Shown in pieces: positions 16,059-25,570 of a stretch of DNA of 64,000 nt. Position 1 is the first letter of the stretch, and each line of letters starts with the position of its first letter. The translations under genes and the position numbers were made by a program. The stretch comes from Flavobacteriaceae bacterium GSB9 (lineage in GTDB: Bacteria > Bacteroidota > Bacteroidia > Flavobacteriales > Flavobacteriaceae): positions 744,001 to 808,000 of the forward strand of contig CP062007.1 of the NCBI GenBank assembly GCA_022749295.1, given 5' to 3'. The notes under the pieces are model-generated. The model made no database searches. It saw only the letters and a list, made by a program, of their open reading frames with translations, and was not told the DNA's origin.

Positions 16059-16964
16059 TTACTGTGTATTGCTCGAAACAGTATCGTAGTATATGCTTTT
16101 TATGATACCATCTGCCAGTCCTATTTTTGGAACATAGATGTTCTTAGCGCCACTCCATTTCATAGCTGAAAGGTAGATTCGCATGGCAGGAATAATGACA
16201 TCTGCCCTATCTTGATTTAAACTCAACTCGGTAATACGCTCTTCGTAAGAATACGATTGAAGCGTGTTGTAATACGAAGTCATATAAAAATACGAAAGTG
16301 GCTTACCTATTGACTTTCCAGAAATTTTAAATATTTTGTTAATATTTCCTCCAGAACCTAAAACCGAAATCTTATCGTAATCTTTAACGTTTTCTCCAAT
16401 CCACTCCCTGAGTTCCTGCCAAGATTCATTTTTAACCATATCGTTTAATAAACGTACCGTACCTATTTTAAAAGACCGAGATGCTACTTGGTTTCCTCTG
16501 TCTATAACGGTAAACTCTGTGCTACCACCTCCAACGTCTACATAAAGATAGGTCTTGTTGGGATCGATGTATTTATCTAAATCGGTTGCGGCGATTATTG
16601 CTGCTTCCTCTTCTCCTCCAATTACATCAATACTGATACCCGAATGCTCTAAAACTTGTTCGACAATTTTTTGTCCGTTAGAGGATTCGCGCATAGCAGA
16701 AGTGGCACAAGCTTTATACTTTACCACTTTGTGGGATTTCATAAGAAGATTAAAGGCCAACATGGTATCGAGTATGCGTTCTGTGTTTTCTTTAGAAATT
16801 TTATTCTTAACAAAAACATCTGCTCCCAAACGAATAGGAACACGCACCAACGAATTTTTTTTAAATGTTACAGGCTTTCCTTTTTCTTCTATTATGTTTG
16901 AAATTAATAACCTAACAGCATTAGAACCAATATCTATAGCTGCAAATTTTTTAATTGAGAGCAT
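16059..16964 (-). CDS. ppx: exopolyphosphatase / guanosine pentaphosphatase family (Ppx/GppA)
   Basis: A 301-residue phosphatase that removes phosphate from the ends of inorganic polyphosphate or from pppGpp. Seen: the ASKHA-fold phosphate 1 motif AAIDIGSNAVRLLI near residues 8-21, the conserved RxxxNGQ region with SAMRESSNGQ, GGEEEA near 116 including the catalytic Glu, and the phosphate 2 motif YVDVGGGSTEFTVI near 141. The start is one base past the stop of ppk1, so the two opposing activities, making and degrading polyphosphate, share a transcript. It is the short form without the C-terminal HD domain found in E. coli Ppx. Confidence 0.88.
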   Translation of the reverse strand: MLSIKKFAAIDIGSNAVRLLISNIIEEKGKPVTFKKNSLVRVPIRLGADVFVKNKISKENTERILDTMLAFNLLMKSHKVVKYKACATSAMRESSNGQKIVEQVLEHSGISIDVIGGEEEAAIIAATDLDKYIDPNKTYLYVDVGGGSTEFTVIDRGNQVASRSFKIGTVRLLNDMVKNESWQELREWIGENVKDYDKISVLGSGGNINKIFKISGKSIGKPLSYFYMTSYYNTLQSYSYEERITELSLNQDRADVIIPAMRIYLSAMKWSGAKNIYVPKIGLADGIIKSIYYDTVSSNTQ

Positions 16965-16965
16965 G

Positions 16966-19038
16966 TTAATCTTCTAATTTTTTTTGGTAATAGTCGTAAG
17001 TAGCAAACTGCGACCTAATTCTTGGTTTATCGTTAATGCGATATTCATTTTTCTGACCGTCGTTGAGCCATCTTGCTTTTACATTATCGTTCCAGCTTAT
17101 ATTAAATGTATCGATAATTTCCTGCTTAATCGCTTCATCATAAATGGGACAACTTACTTCTACTCGATTTTCAATATTTCTGGTCATCCAATCAGCAGAT
17201 GAAATGTAGAGCTTCGTTTCTTCGTCTTTACCAAAAATATATATCCTGGAATGTTCTAAGAATTTATCAACAACACTAATAACTTCTATATTTTCGCTCA
17301 TTCCTTCAACACCAGGTATTAAACAGCACAGCCCCCTTACAATCATTTGAACTTTTACACCTGCTCTACTTGCTTCATAAAGTTTATCGACCATCGGGTA
17401 ACTGGAAATACTGTTCATTTTGAGCCTGATTAAGCCTTCTTTACCCTGTTTCACTTTTTTTATTTCGTCGTCGATTAATTTAAAAACGGCCTTTTTGGTA
17501 AAATGTGGCGAAACAACGAGGTGTTTGTATCGGTTAATTTTATAGTTGGCTTCAAAAAATAAAAATATTTTATCGACGTCTTTTAATATCTTTTGGTTTG
17601 CAGTAAACAAGGTAAAATCTGTATAAACTTTTGCTGTAGATTCATTAAAGTTTCCTGTACTTATAAAACCATAACGCTTTAGCTTTTTGTTTTTTCCTTG
17701 CTCACGTTCAATAACGCACATTTTGCTGTGTACTTTAAGCCCTGGTACACCAAAAATAAGATTAACCCCTTCATCTTTCATCTGTTGCGCATAATCGATA
17801 TTGGCTTGTTCGTCAAATCGGGCTCGCAGCTCAATGGAAACAGTAACCGACTTTCCGTTTATGGCAGCATTAATTAAAGAACTGGCGATATGTGAAATTT
17901 CGGCCAATCGGTAAATCGTTATTTTAATTGTTTTTACAGTAGGATCTAAGGCTGCTTCCCTTAAAAATTTAACAACATAAGAAAACGTTTGATAAGGCGC
18001 GTGTAGCAAATAATCTTTTTTGGCTATGGCTTTGAATATACTGTCCTGTAAGCTTAGTCCTTTTATAGGGAGGGCTTCTATCTTTTCATACATTAAATCG
18101 TTTCTCCCTAAACTAGGAAAGCCCATGTAATCCCTTCTGTTATGGTATCTCCCACCCGGAATGATACTATCTGTACTATCAATACCCATTTTATTCATTA
18201 AGTATTGCAGTGTTTCTTTATTTATGGTTTTATCGTAAACAAACCTCACCGGTTCGCCAACCTGCCTATGCTTTACACTATCGGAGATCTTTTCGATAAA
18301 ACTTTTACTTAAATCACTTTCGAAATCTAATTCGCCATCTCGAGTGATTTTTATCATGTGCGCACTAATACTTTTGTATTCGAAAATGTTGAATATATCG
18401 CTTAAACAATGCCTCAACAAATCATCAACCATAATAATATAGTCCTTGTCGCCTTGTTTTGGGAGCACAACAAACCGATCTACAGTTTTGGGTATTTCGA
18501 TGAGCGCAAATTGTTTTTTGCCTTCTGGCATTAACATTTTTACAGCCAGGTATGCAGCACTATCTTTTAAATTAGGAAGCACTACAGAATCGTTAAGTAT
18601 TATGGTTACCAGTGCCGGACTTACCGTTTTGAGAAAATACTCTTTAATATAATCGTGTTGAGAACTAGTTATTTGTGTTTCGTCAATAACATAAATATTC
18701 TCTTCTTTAAGTTTTATTCTTATGGCTTGTAAAACCCGTAAACTTTCTGTTTGTTGTTTAATTACAATCTGGGTTATTATTTCTAAAAGCTCTTCGGCCC
18801 TAATACCTCCTAATTCGCTCTTGCCCCCTTTTCCTGCTTCAACAATTCGTTTAACGGTAGCATAGCGTACTTTAAAAAATTCATCTAAATTATTTGAAAA
18901 AATACCTAAAAACCTTAATCTTTCTATAAGTGGAACTGTTTCATCTTCAGCTTCTTGTAGTACTCTAGAATTAAATTGTAGCCAACTAATTTCTCTGTTT
19001 ATATATTTATTATCTGTAGGAATTTCCAATTTAGCCAT
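16966..19038 (-). CDS. ppk1: polyphosphate kinase 1
   Basis: A 690-residue enzyme that makes inorganic polyphosphate from ATP. I use the ATG at 19038. An extra TTG codon immediately before it is not needed. Seen: the N-terminal NREISWLQFNSRVLQEA and NNLDEFFKVR blocks, RFDEQANIDYAQQM, and the phospholipase-D-like active site GLKVHSK with His437, which corresponds to the autophosphorylated His435 of E. coli PPK1. The second catalytic His is in FLEHSRIYIFG. Full length for the family. It sits between sixA and ppx on the same strand. A -7 element lies 30 bases upstream of the ATG. Confident. Confidence 0.95.
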   Translation of the reverse strand: MAKLEIPTDNKYINREISWLQFNSRVLQEAEDETVPLIERLRFLGIFSNNLDEFFKVRYATVKRIVEAGKGGKSELGGIRAEELLEIITQIVIKQQTESLRVLQAIRIKLKEENIYVIDETQITSSQHDYIKEYFLKTVSPALVTIILNDSVVLPNLKDSAAYLAVKMLMPEGKKQFALIEIPKTVDRFVVLPKQGDKDYIIMVDDLLRHCLSDIFNIFEYKSISAHMIKITRDGELDFESDLSKSFIEKISDSVKHRQVGEPVRFVYDKTINKETLQYLMNKMGIDSTDSIIPGGRYHNRRDYMGFPSLGRNDLMYEKIEALPIKGLSLQDSIFKAIAKKDYLLHAPYQTFSYVVKFLREAALDPTVKTIKITIYRLAEISHIASSLINAAINGKSVTVSIELRARFDEQANIDYAQQMKDEGVNLIFGVPGLKVHSKMCVIEREQGKNKKLKRYGFISTGNFNESTAKVYTDFTLFTANQKILKDVDKIFLFFEANYKINRYKHLVVSPHFTKKAVFKLIDDEIKKVKQGKEGLIRLKMNSISSYPMVDKLYEASRAGVKVQMIVRGLCCLIPGVEGMSENIEVISVVDKFLEHSRIYIFGKDEETKLYISSADWMTRNIENRVEVSCPIYDEAIKQEIIDTFNISWNDNVKARWLNDGQKNEYRINDKPRIRSQFATYDYYQKKLED

Positions 19039-19067
19039 CAAAAAAGTGTTCTGTGTTTGTCAAAAAA

Positions 19068-19075
19068 CAAATATA
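19068..19075 (-). promoter_or_regulatory. -7 element of ppk1-ppx
   Basis: Minus-strand TATATTTG is an exact TAnnTTTG, 30 bases before the ppk1 ATG. The nearest TTG upstream is too close (12 bases), so the -33 element is not settled. Confidence 0.4.
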
Positions 19076-19161
19076 TTCTATTTCATCCAAAAATTTAATC
19101 TAAAATGATTAATAAACATAATGTTAAATAAGCTTTTAATTATTCGAATATATAAGCCTTT

Positions 19162-19647
19162 TTATTTTAAATCTTTGGGAAATAGCGTCATTACAGTTTT
19201 TCCTGGTTTAAGATTTGCCCATTTTTTTATATCGAATTGTAAAACCACAACACCTGTAGTTGGTACGTTAACAATGTATTGGTCTCCATAGGTATTCACA
19301 AAAGCAGTTATGGCATGGTTATGCCCGAAGACCATGAGGCTATTTACTATATCATCACAGTTTTTAATAGTTTGGGTTAGATTTTCTCCAGAGAAATCAT
19401 ATAAATCATGATTCAGTTCAATAATATTCTCTTTAATACCAAGGTTTTTAATAAATATTTTAGCAGTTGTTTTTGCTCGTAGAGCATCACTAGATAGCAC
19501 AAAGTCTATATTGAAATTCTTTTTTTTTATATTCTTTGAAACTATATCAGCATCGTTAAAACCTCTTGTCTTTAAGGGTCTTTCATGATCAATAACATTA
19601 TGTTCCCATGATGATTTAGCGTGTCTAATTAAAATTAGTTTTTTCAT
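19162..19647 (-). CDS. sixA: phosphohistidine phosphatase, SixA family
   Basis: A 161-residue histidine phosphatase. Seen: the RHAKSS motif at residues 8-13, with the catalytic His9 preceded by the LILI strand, ERPLKTRG at 23-30, VLSSDALRAKTTA near 50-62, and the late FGHNHA near 108 with the second active His. SixA removes phosphate from protein histidines, for example in phosphorelays or the nitrogen phosphotransferase system. It heads a minus-strand run sixA-ppk1-ppx but is 123 bases from ppk1, which seems to have its own promoter. A broken partial copy of this gene lies at 24760-24834. Confidence 0.87.
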   Translation of the reverse strand: MKKLILIRHAKSSWEHNVIDHERPLKTRGFNDADIVSKNIKKKNFNIDFVLSSDALRAKTTAKIFIKNLGIKENIIELNHDLYDFSGENLTQTIKNCDDIVNSLMVFGHNHAITAFVNTYGDQYIVNVPTTGVVVLQFDIKKWANLKPGKTVMTLFPKDLK

Positions 19648-20058
19648 CTTGCTTAATTAAATAACTTTTATTTCCTTTTTTTCTACTGTAAATTTACGTA
19701 AACAACTACAAGTTGTTGATCATAAATATATTATTTACAAATTAAACTTTCTAAACCTCATAAAGTTTGATTAAAAATAAGATAAAACGCTTTGGTTTTT
19801 GATTTTTAGCGACTTAACGTATTTTACATACTTTGACCGAAATCTACAATTTTTAAAACTGAATTACTTAAAAACACAGTTTAAAACGAGTATAACAAAT
19901 AAGAATAAATTTACAAAAAATGCATTTCATCGTGTTTTTATGTCTTTTTAAAGATTTTTTTATATCTTTAGCTCTTAAATTAAAGCTATGAAATGAAATC
20001 TAAAAAACTGACAAAAACACAAACAGGATAAATTAGCCCCAAATCTAAATTTAACCTA
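19648..20058. promoter_or_regulatory. divergent regulatory region between sixA and the first T9SS adhesin, with two adjacent palindromes
   Basis: About 410 bases, strongly AT-rich, with no gene. Two perfect dyads sit side by side: GTAAATTTAC at 19688-19697 and AACAACT-ACA-AGTTGTT at 19701-19717. They lie 40-70 bases upstream of the sixA ATG, so an operator for a dimeric regulator is possible. Before the adhesin ATG the best promoter-like string is TATCTTTA near 19965-19972, with no good -33 partner. I see nothing else. Confidence 0.3.
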
Positions 20059-23000
20059 ATGAAAACTAAACCAACCCTAACATTTCTTGTCGTTTTTATC
20101 ATTGGCTATGTAATCAATGGCCAAACGGTGGTCTGTGAAAAAGCCTCATGTACAGCAAATGATTATACATTAGATTATTTTTATTTAGGTGACGAAAATG
20201 GCACCCCTTACTCACCTGGTTATTGCGACTTGGGCTTAAACCTAGAAACACATATTTGGACAAACTTTATAACTAATAGTGCTGCCGACAGATACTCGCT
20301 TTATATTCATTTTAATGTTTACATAAATGGGACGTTTATGGAAACGGTTGACAGCTGCTATTACGAGTACGAAAGTGTTCCCACTGACATTCTAATGAAT
20401 TTATACACTTTTAACTGGGGCTGTGGTGATCAAATTGTTCTTAAAGATTTTTACATGTCCTGGCAACCAAACGCAAGCAAAGGCTGTGGGTGTAATGGTG
20501 CTAAATGCTACCAAATTCCATCCATAGATGTTCAAGGGCCTTTAATCACAAATTTTGAATACAGTTCAAGTTGTTCTACTCCCAATACTCTAGATTTTAC
20601 TTCAACTACTCGAGGTGGAGTGCCTCCATATACTTATACTTTTTTATGGGATTTTGGTGATGGTGCTACAAGTTCATTAGAAGCCCCATCGCATACATAT
20701 GAAAGCACCGGGCCTTATACAGTTAGTTTAACAGTAAGCGATACCAAAGATTATGATACTCACGAAATAGCAATACCTAGTTTTAATTCGAATTTTCCAC
20801 CAGAGATTTATGCACCATCCAATAGTAGTATCGAAGGTTGTAGTGCAACAGATATACCGCTTTTAACGTTTAGCTCTAGTGCTGTAAATATCACAGAAGC
20901 TGAATTTAATAGCATAGGAGGAAGTATTGTCTTATTCAACGATTTGGTATCTCTTACTTATATCGACGTGGTTTCAGGAGTCTGTCCTTTAACAATAACA
21001 CGAACATTTACAGTTGTTGATAGTTGTAACAAATCAGAGACTGCCACACAAACCATTGAAATAAATGATACCAAACCTCCTTCTGCAAGTAATCCAGACC
21101 CTATAAATATACAGTGTGCATCAGACATCCCTGCCCCTAGTACAACTATTGTAACCGATGCAATAGATAATTGTTCTACACCAACAATCTCATGGGTTTC
21201 CGATGTCTCTGATAGTGGGCTGTGTCCGGAAACCATCACACGAACTTATCGTATTTCTGATGATTGTGGAAATTATATTGATGTTAAACAAGCCATTATT
21301 ATTAATGACGATATTGCCCCAACAGCAACAAACCCAGAACCTGTGTTTGTGCTATGTATTGAAGATGTGCCTCCTGCCGATATAAATATTATTACGGATG
21401 AAATGGATAATTGCGGAACGCCTCAAGTGGCCTGGGTTTCAGATAATAACGATGCTAATTCATGCCCGACAACCATTACCCGAACTTACAGTGTTACCGA
21501 TTCGTGTAACAATTCTATTTTTTTAGAACAAATTATAACAGTTCATGACACGACACCACCTACAGGAACTGCTCCCCCTGATGCAAACTACCAATGTATC
21601 AGCCTGGTTCCCGAAGCCGACCCAAATAGTATTATTGAAACGGCTGACAATTGTTCAACCCCTGCTGTTGCTTTTGTTTCAGATGTAGCAACCACCAATT
21701 CTTGCTCAGAGGTCATCACCAGAACCTATAGTGTTACCGACGATTGCAATAATGAGACCCTACTAATACAAACTATTACGATTGAAGATACAACATTGCC
21801 AACCGCAAGTGCGCCAGATGCTATACAAGTTGAATGTATCGATGATATACCTGAACCCGATAGCAATGTAATATCTGATGCTCAAGATAATTGCTCAATC
21901 CCAGTAGTTTCTTTTATTTCAGATGTTAGCAACGGGCAAACCTGTCCCGAAATTATAACAAGAACCTATCGTGTTAGCGATGATTGTGGTAATTATATAG
22001 AATTAGAACAACAAATAACCATTCAAGATAACACGCCTCCAACTGCTAGTAATCCTGATACCACCTATCTAGATAACAACGATGCAATTCCTGCTCAGGA
22101 CCCTACTATTATTATTGACGAAGCAGATAATTGCGGGGTTCCTACTGTTGTTTTCGTTTCTGAAACGAAAACCCAAAATACTTGTGAAGAAATACTAACA
22201 AGAATATATAGTGTTACTGATGCCTGTGGAAACTCAATAAATGTTAGTCATAATATCGTTATAAATGATAATGTACCCCCAACAGCTAGTAATTTAGCTG
22301 CCATACAACTAACCTGTAATAACCATATTCCTAGCCCAGATATTAATTTAGTTTCAGACGCCACTGATAATTATACCTCACCAACAGTAGTATACTTTTC
22401 TGATGTCTCTGACAGCTTATCATGCCCCGAAACCATAACAAGAACATATAGAGTATCTGATGCCTGTGGAAACTTTACAGACATCACACAGCAAATAATA
22501 ATTCATGATACCATTGCTCCTACGGCAAGCAATCCCCAAAAAACAGTAGTACCCGATACCAATAGTATACCCAAACCTAACCCTTTAATTGTTACAGATG
22601 AAGATGATAATTGTGGTGTCCCAGTGGTTACTTATATCGATGAAACGTCAAACAACGAAACATGTAGTGAAATAATTACAAGAACTTATCGCGTTACAGA
22701 TAGCTGTGGTAATTATACTGATGTTAACCATATTATTGAAATAATAGACAACGTACCCCCTACCGGCAACAATCCTATAGACACAATAGTTAGTTGCGTT
22801 AATGATATACCTCTTATAAACCCTGATGTTGTAACTGTTGCTTCAGACAATAACGGAGATTTTTCCATAACTTTTTTAACTGAAGAAACTGGCACTAAAA
22901 ATTGCGACGATGTTATTATAAGAACATATCGTATTACCGATGGCTGTGGCAACTATAAGGATGTAAACCATAATATATTTATAATTGATGATATAAAACC

Positions 23001-23811
23001 ACAGATAGATGTTGAATTAGACCCTGAAATCTATTTAAACTGTGCCGTTGAGCCTTCTCCACCTGCAGTAACCTTTTCTGATAATTGCACATCAAATGTT
23101 TCTGTTACATTTAATGAAGAAAAAACTATTATAGATTCTGAAAATTATGATATAAGAAGGACTTGGACTGCTACCGATATGTGTAATAATACAAATTCAT
23201 TTGAGCAAGTAATACACATGAGTTCATATAATGAAACAACAACCACCGCTTTGAATGTCTGTATTAGCGACCCTATTATTGATTTAAATAGTTTGATAAA
23301 CACAAGTGATAATGGCAACTGGACGGGTTCAGACATGACTGTTCTTAACGTAAACGTTTTTGACCCCAATACTGTTCCAGAAGGAAACTATGTATTCTCT
23401 TATACAACAACAAACAACTCCTGTAAAATCATCAACCAATTCAATATTGATTTAAATGATGACTGTATTGTTTATTCATGTATAAGTTCAACTGAAGATG
23501 TCGATATTTCAAAAATATTAACTCCAAATAACGACCTACGCAATGATACCTTTAATGTTTTTTACAAATTAAATGAAGCTATTGACGATTTAAGTACTTG
23601 TGATATCAAAGTAAAAGTTCAGATATACAATCGTTGGGGTACTAAAGTTTTTGAATCAAACGACTATGACAATACATGGCAAGGTACGGCTCCAAAAAAT
23701 GCATCTGGCAATGCTGAAAAACTACCTACAGGAACCTACTATTATATTGTTGACTTAATTAATAGCGGATTAAAACCCATTCAAGGATATATTTATTTCG
23801 GGACGAAATAA
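20059..23811 (+). CDS. secreted repeat protein with T9SS type-B sorting domain (first adhesin-like protein)
   Basis: A 1250-residue surface or secreted protein. Order of parts: signal peptide (1-21, ending VINGQ); a Cys-rich N-terminal domain of about 150 residues; a PKD domain with WDFGDG near 198; then about eight HYR-like repeats of some 83 residues (openers such as DTTPPTGTAP, DNVPPTASN), each usually with four Cys and a conserved TRTYRVSDDCGN-like end; and finally the gliding-motility type C-terminal domain (ILTPNNDLRNDTFNV, VQIYNRWGTKVFES, LPTGTYYYIVDL). That last part directs export by the type IX system, type B, which works with a PorP/SprF partner, and one follows 21 bases later. The repeats are diverged, unlike those of the second adhesin. 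A role in adhesion or gliding is inferred. Confidence 0.88.
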   Translation: MKTKPTLTFLVVFIIGYVINGQTVVCEKASCTANDYTLDYFYLGDENGTPYSPGYCDLGLNLETHIWTNFITNSAADRYSLYIHFNVYINGTFMETVDSCYYEYESVPTDILMNLYTFNWGCGDQIVLKDFYMSWQPNASKGCGCNGAKCYQIPSIDVQGPLITNFEYSSSCSTPNTLDFTSTTRGGVPPYTYTFLWDFGDGATSSLEAPSHTYESTGPYTVSLTVSDTKDYDTHEIAIPSFNSNFPPEIYAPSNSSIEGCSATDIPLLTFSSSAVNITEAEFNSIGGSIVLFNDLVSLTYIDVVSGVCPLTITRTFTVVDSCNKSETATQTIEINDTKPPSASNPDPINIQCASDIPAPSTTIVTDAIDNCSTPTISWVSDVSDSGLCPETITRTYRISDDCGNYIDVKQAIIINDDIAPTATNPEPVFVLCIEDVPPADINIITDEMDNCGTPQVAWVSDNNDANSCPTTITRTYSVTDSCNNSIFLEQIITVHDTTPPTGTAPPDANYQCISLVPEADPNSIIETADNCSTPAVAFVSDVATTNSCSEVITRTYSVTDDCNNETLLIQTITIEDTTLPTASAPDAIQVECIDDIPEPDSNVISDAQDNCSIPVVSFISDVSNGQTCPEIITRTYRVSDDCGNYIELEQQITIQDNTPPTASNPDTTYLDNNDAIPAQDPTIIIDEADNCGVPTVVFVSETKTQNTCEEILTRIYSVTDACGNSINVSHNIVINDNVPPTASNLAAIQLTCNNHIPSPDINLVSDATDNYTSPTVVYFSDVSDSLSCPETITRTYRVSDACGNFTDITQQIIIHDTIAPTASNPQKTVVPDTNSIPKPNPLIVTDEDDNCGVPVVTYIDETSNNETCSEIITRTYRVTDSCGNYTDVNHIIEIIDNVPPTGNNPIDTIVSCVNDIPLINPDVVTVASDNNGDFSITFLTEETGTKNCDDVIIRTYRITDGCGNYKDVNHNIFIIDDIKPQIDVELDPEIYLNCAVEPSPPAVTFSDNCTSNVSVTFNEEKTIIDSENYDIRRTWTATDMCNNTNSFEQVIHMSSYNETTTTALNVCISDPIIDLNSLINTSDNGNWTGSDMTVLNVNVFDPNTVPEGNYVFSYTTTNNSCKIINQFNIDLNDDCIVYSCISSTEDVDISKILTPNNDLRNDTFNVFYKLNEAIDDLSTCDIKVKVQIYNRWGTKVFESNDYDNTWQGTAPKNASGNAEKLPTGTYYYIVDLINSGLKPIQGYIYFGTK

Positions 23812-23832
23812 TAAAATGTAAAGAGTAATCAA

Positions 23833-24738
23833 ATGAAAAATTTCTACTTACTTTTAATTTTACTTCCTTTTTTGGTTGCAGGCCAACAATTACCACAATT
23901 TAGCCAATATATGTTCAATACAACCTCTATTAACCCTGCTTATGTTGGCAGTAGAGAAGCCATGGTTGTAACTTTTTTAAACAGAAACCAATGGGTTGGT
24001 GTTAGCGGTGCACCAATAACACAAACACTTGCTGTAGATTCTTCAGTTCCTAAAAGCCATTTAGGATTAGGGCTCTCACTTATTAAAGATGAACTTGGTT
24101 ACGAAAACACAACATATGTCTATGCCGATGCATCTTATATGATTATCCTCAATGATTTTTATCGATTTTCCTTTGGTTTAAAAGGTGGGATGAGTAAATA
24201 TGGGCTCGATTCCGATTTATTAATGGACCAATCTGCTGCTAACGACGAATATCTTGATAAAATATTTAATAAATGGAAGCCCAATTTTGGAGTTGGATTC
24301 TATTTAAGGTCAGATGAGTTGTTTATAAGCTTGTCATCTCCTCGGATAATTAGCTATACAAATGAAACAGATATCACATACGAAGCTATTGAAAGAGCTA
24401 GCTATTATTTGGCTGGTGGCTATATGTTAGAATTTAATCCGCAAGTAAAATTTAAGCCTACAGTCATGTTAAAATATACTAATGGCTCACCTGTTTCACT
24501 AGATTTAACAGCTAATTTTTTAATAAATGAAGTGTTATGGCTAGGTGTAGCACATCGCATTAATGATGCTATGGGTGGCTATGTTACCATAAAAGCTTCT
24601 GACGCCCTGCGATTTGGCTATTCCTACGAATTCAATACATCTAACCTAAGAGTCTACAGCTCAGGGTCACATGAAATTTTTGTGAGTTATCAATTTAAAC
24701 TTCCTAGGCCAAGGTGCAATTGCCCTAACATCTTTTAA
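23833..24738 (+). CDS. PorP/SprF family type IX secretion protein
   Basis: A 301-residue outer-membrane barrel protein with a signal peptide (1-17, ending LVAGQQ). Family marks: LPQFSQYMFNTTSINPAYVGSR at the start, NQWVGVSGAPITQT, the late SPVSLDLTANFLINEVLWLG and the closing EIFVSYQFKL. SprF of Flavobacterium johnsoniae is needed for secretion of the type-B cargo SprB, and PorP is part of the type IX machinery. The gene starts 21 bases after the first adhesin, so it probably serves that protein. No terminator hairpin is seen after it. Confidence 0.9.
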   Translation: MKNFYLLLILLPFLVAGQQLPQFSQYMFNTTSINPAYVGSREAMVVTFLNRNQWVGVSGAPITQTLAVDSSVPKSHLGLGLSLIKDELGYENTTYVYADASYMIILNDFYRFSFGLKGGMSKYGLDSDLLMDQSAANDEYLDKIFNKWKPNFGVGFYLRSDELFISLSSPRIISYTNETDITYEAIERASYYLAGGYMLEFNPQVKFKPTVMLKYTNGSPVSLDLTANFLINEVLWLGVAHRINDAMGGYVTIKASDALRFGYSYEFNTSNLRVYSSGSHEIFVSYQFKLPRPRCNCPNIF

Positions 24739-24759
24739 GTGATTAAAAAGCACTGTGAC

Positions 24760-24834
24760 TTTATGAACATTTTGGTCAATAACATCATGTTTCATTGAAG
24801 ATTTGGCATGTCTAACTAAAATTAATGTCTTTAC
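24760..24834 (-). pseudogene. remnant of a second sixA gene (N-terminal 25 codons only)
   Basis: On the minus strand one frame reads VKTLILVRHAKSSMKHDVID, which matches the SixA N-terminus (residues 1-20) at 14 of 19 positions after the first, including the catalytic RHAKSS. The DNA also matches the start of sixA at 19582-19646 at most positions. The start codon is lost (GTA in place of ATG, with TAA three codons further upstream of it in frame), and similarity ends after about 25 codons. It stands in the same place and orientation relative to the second adhesin as sixA does to the first. Confidence 0.75.
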
Positions 24835-24858
24835 AGTCTCCGATTAAATGCGTTTATT

Positions 24859-24918
24859 ATCGACAAAAAGAGTTTTTTATCGATAAAAAGTTGTTTTTAT
24901 CGATAAAATTCAATTTAT
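24859..24918. repeat. three direct repeats with 20-base period centred on ATCGAT
   Basis: ATCGAC at 24859-24864, ATCGAT at 24879-24884 and ATCGAT at 24899-24904, each flanked by T-runs on the left and A-runs on the right. The second is a 16-base perfect palindrome, TTTTTATCGATAAAAA (24874-24889). Spacing of two helix turns puts all three on one DNA face, as for a cooperatively bound regulator. Position is about 670 bases before the giant adhesin ATG and 120 after the porP stop. Confidence 0.5.
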
Positions 24919-25570
24919 TTGCTCTGTAAAGCGTGTGAAAATTAATTTATTATAAAATAAAAGTTCAAATTATTATTTATAAAATATTTAATTGACATGA
25001 ATTGGTAACCGTTATAAAACTAATAATACCCGACAAAAGACTGAAAGAATACTTTTAATCGAATTTTTAAGCTATTGACCATTAAATTTTGAACAGTTTT
25101 AGATATATCTGTTCTTTTGTTTTACCTACAAATACTTAAAGTTATGACCCCAAATCTAATTTCTCAATTAAAAGTAGCGTTGAAATTCAATGCCTTACTT
25201 ATTCGATTTTTTCTTTCTACAACTCTTTTAAAGGTTGATATGTTAATCGGCCAAAGTACTTACTGTCAAAGTTGGAAGTATCAAAGGTACAACCATTCTT
25301 TAGGCAAATTAGTTCATTAATAGTACTAAAGGTCAAAAAATTTGATTAAAAAATATTCAACAGATATTTAGATTTACATAATTATCACCTACTAAATTTA
25401 ACATTATGTCCCAAAATCGAAAATTAATCCTAAATAACCGCATTTACTGTAAATGCATTCCCTTTCTGTTCTTTCCCTCCAAGGACTTTGTGACAATTAA
25501 AAATTTATTTATGACTTGTTGCTCATAGATATCTAAAATATTTGTGAATTAGCTGTAATCTATTTGAATT

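Larger units (their letters stand above)
24739..25570. other. 832-base gap between the two adhesin sets: sixA remnant, 20-bp repeats, no intact gene
   Basis: This stretch holds a sixA fragment (24760-24834) and three ATCGAY repeats at a 20-base period (24859-24904). An open frame of 67 codons at 25117-25320 has no family resemblance. I note only that it contains CCCCAAATCTAA, also present just before the first adhesin gene (20037-20048), and a hydrophobic stretch ending IGQSTYC that loosely recalls the start of that protein. It may be a decayed 5' end. The leader of the second adhesin gene is in the last 100 bases. No clear promoter consensus. Confidence 0.45.

Noticed and set aside
25117-25320. 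A 67-codon open frame between the adhesin sets
   Set aside because: There is no family likeness, no promoter and no clear domain, and it lies in a decayed region that also holds the sixA remnant. At most it is a decayed 5' end of another adhesin.
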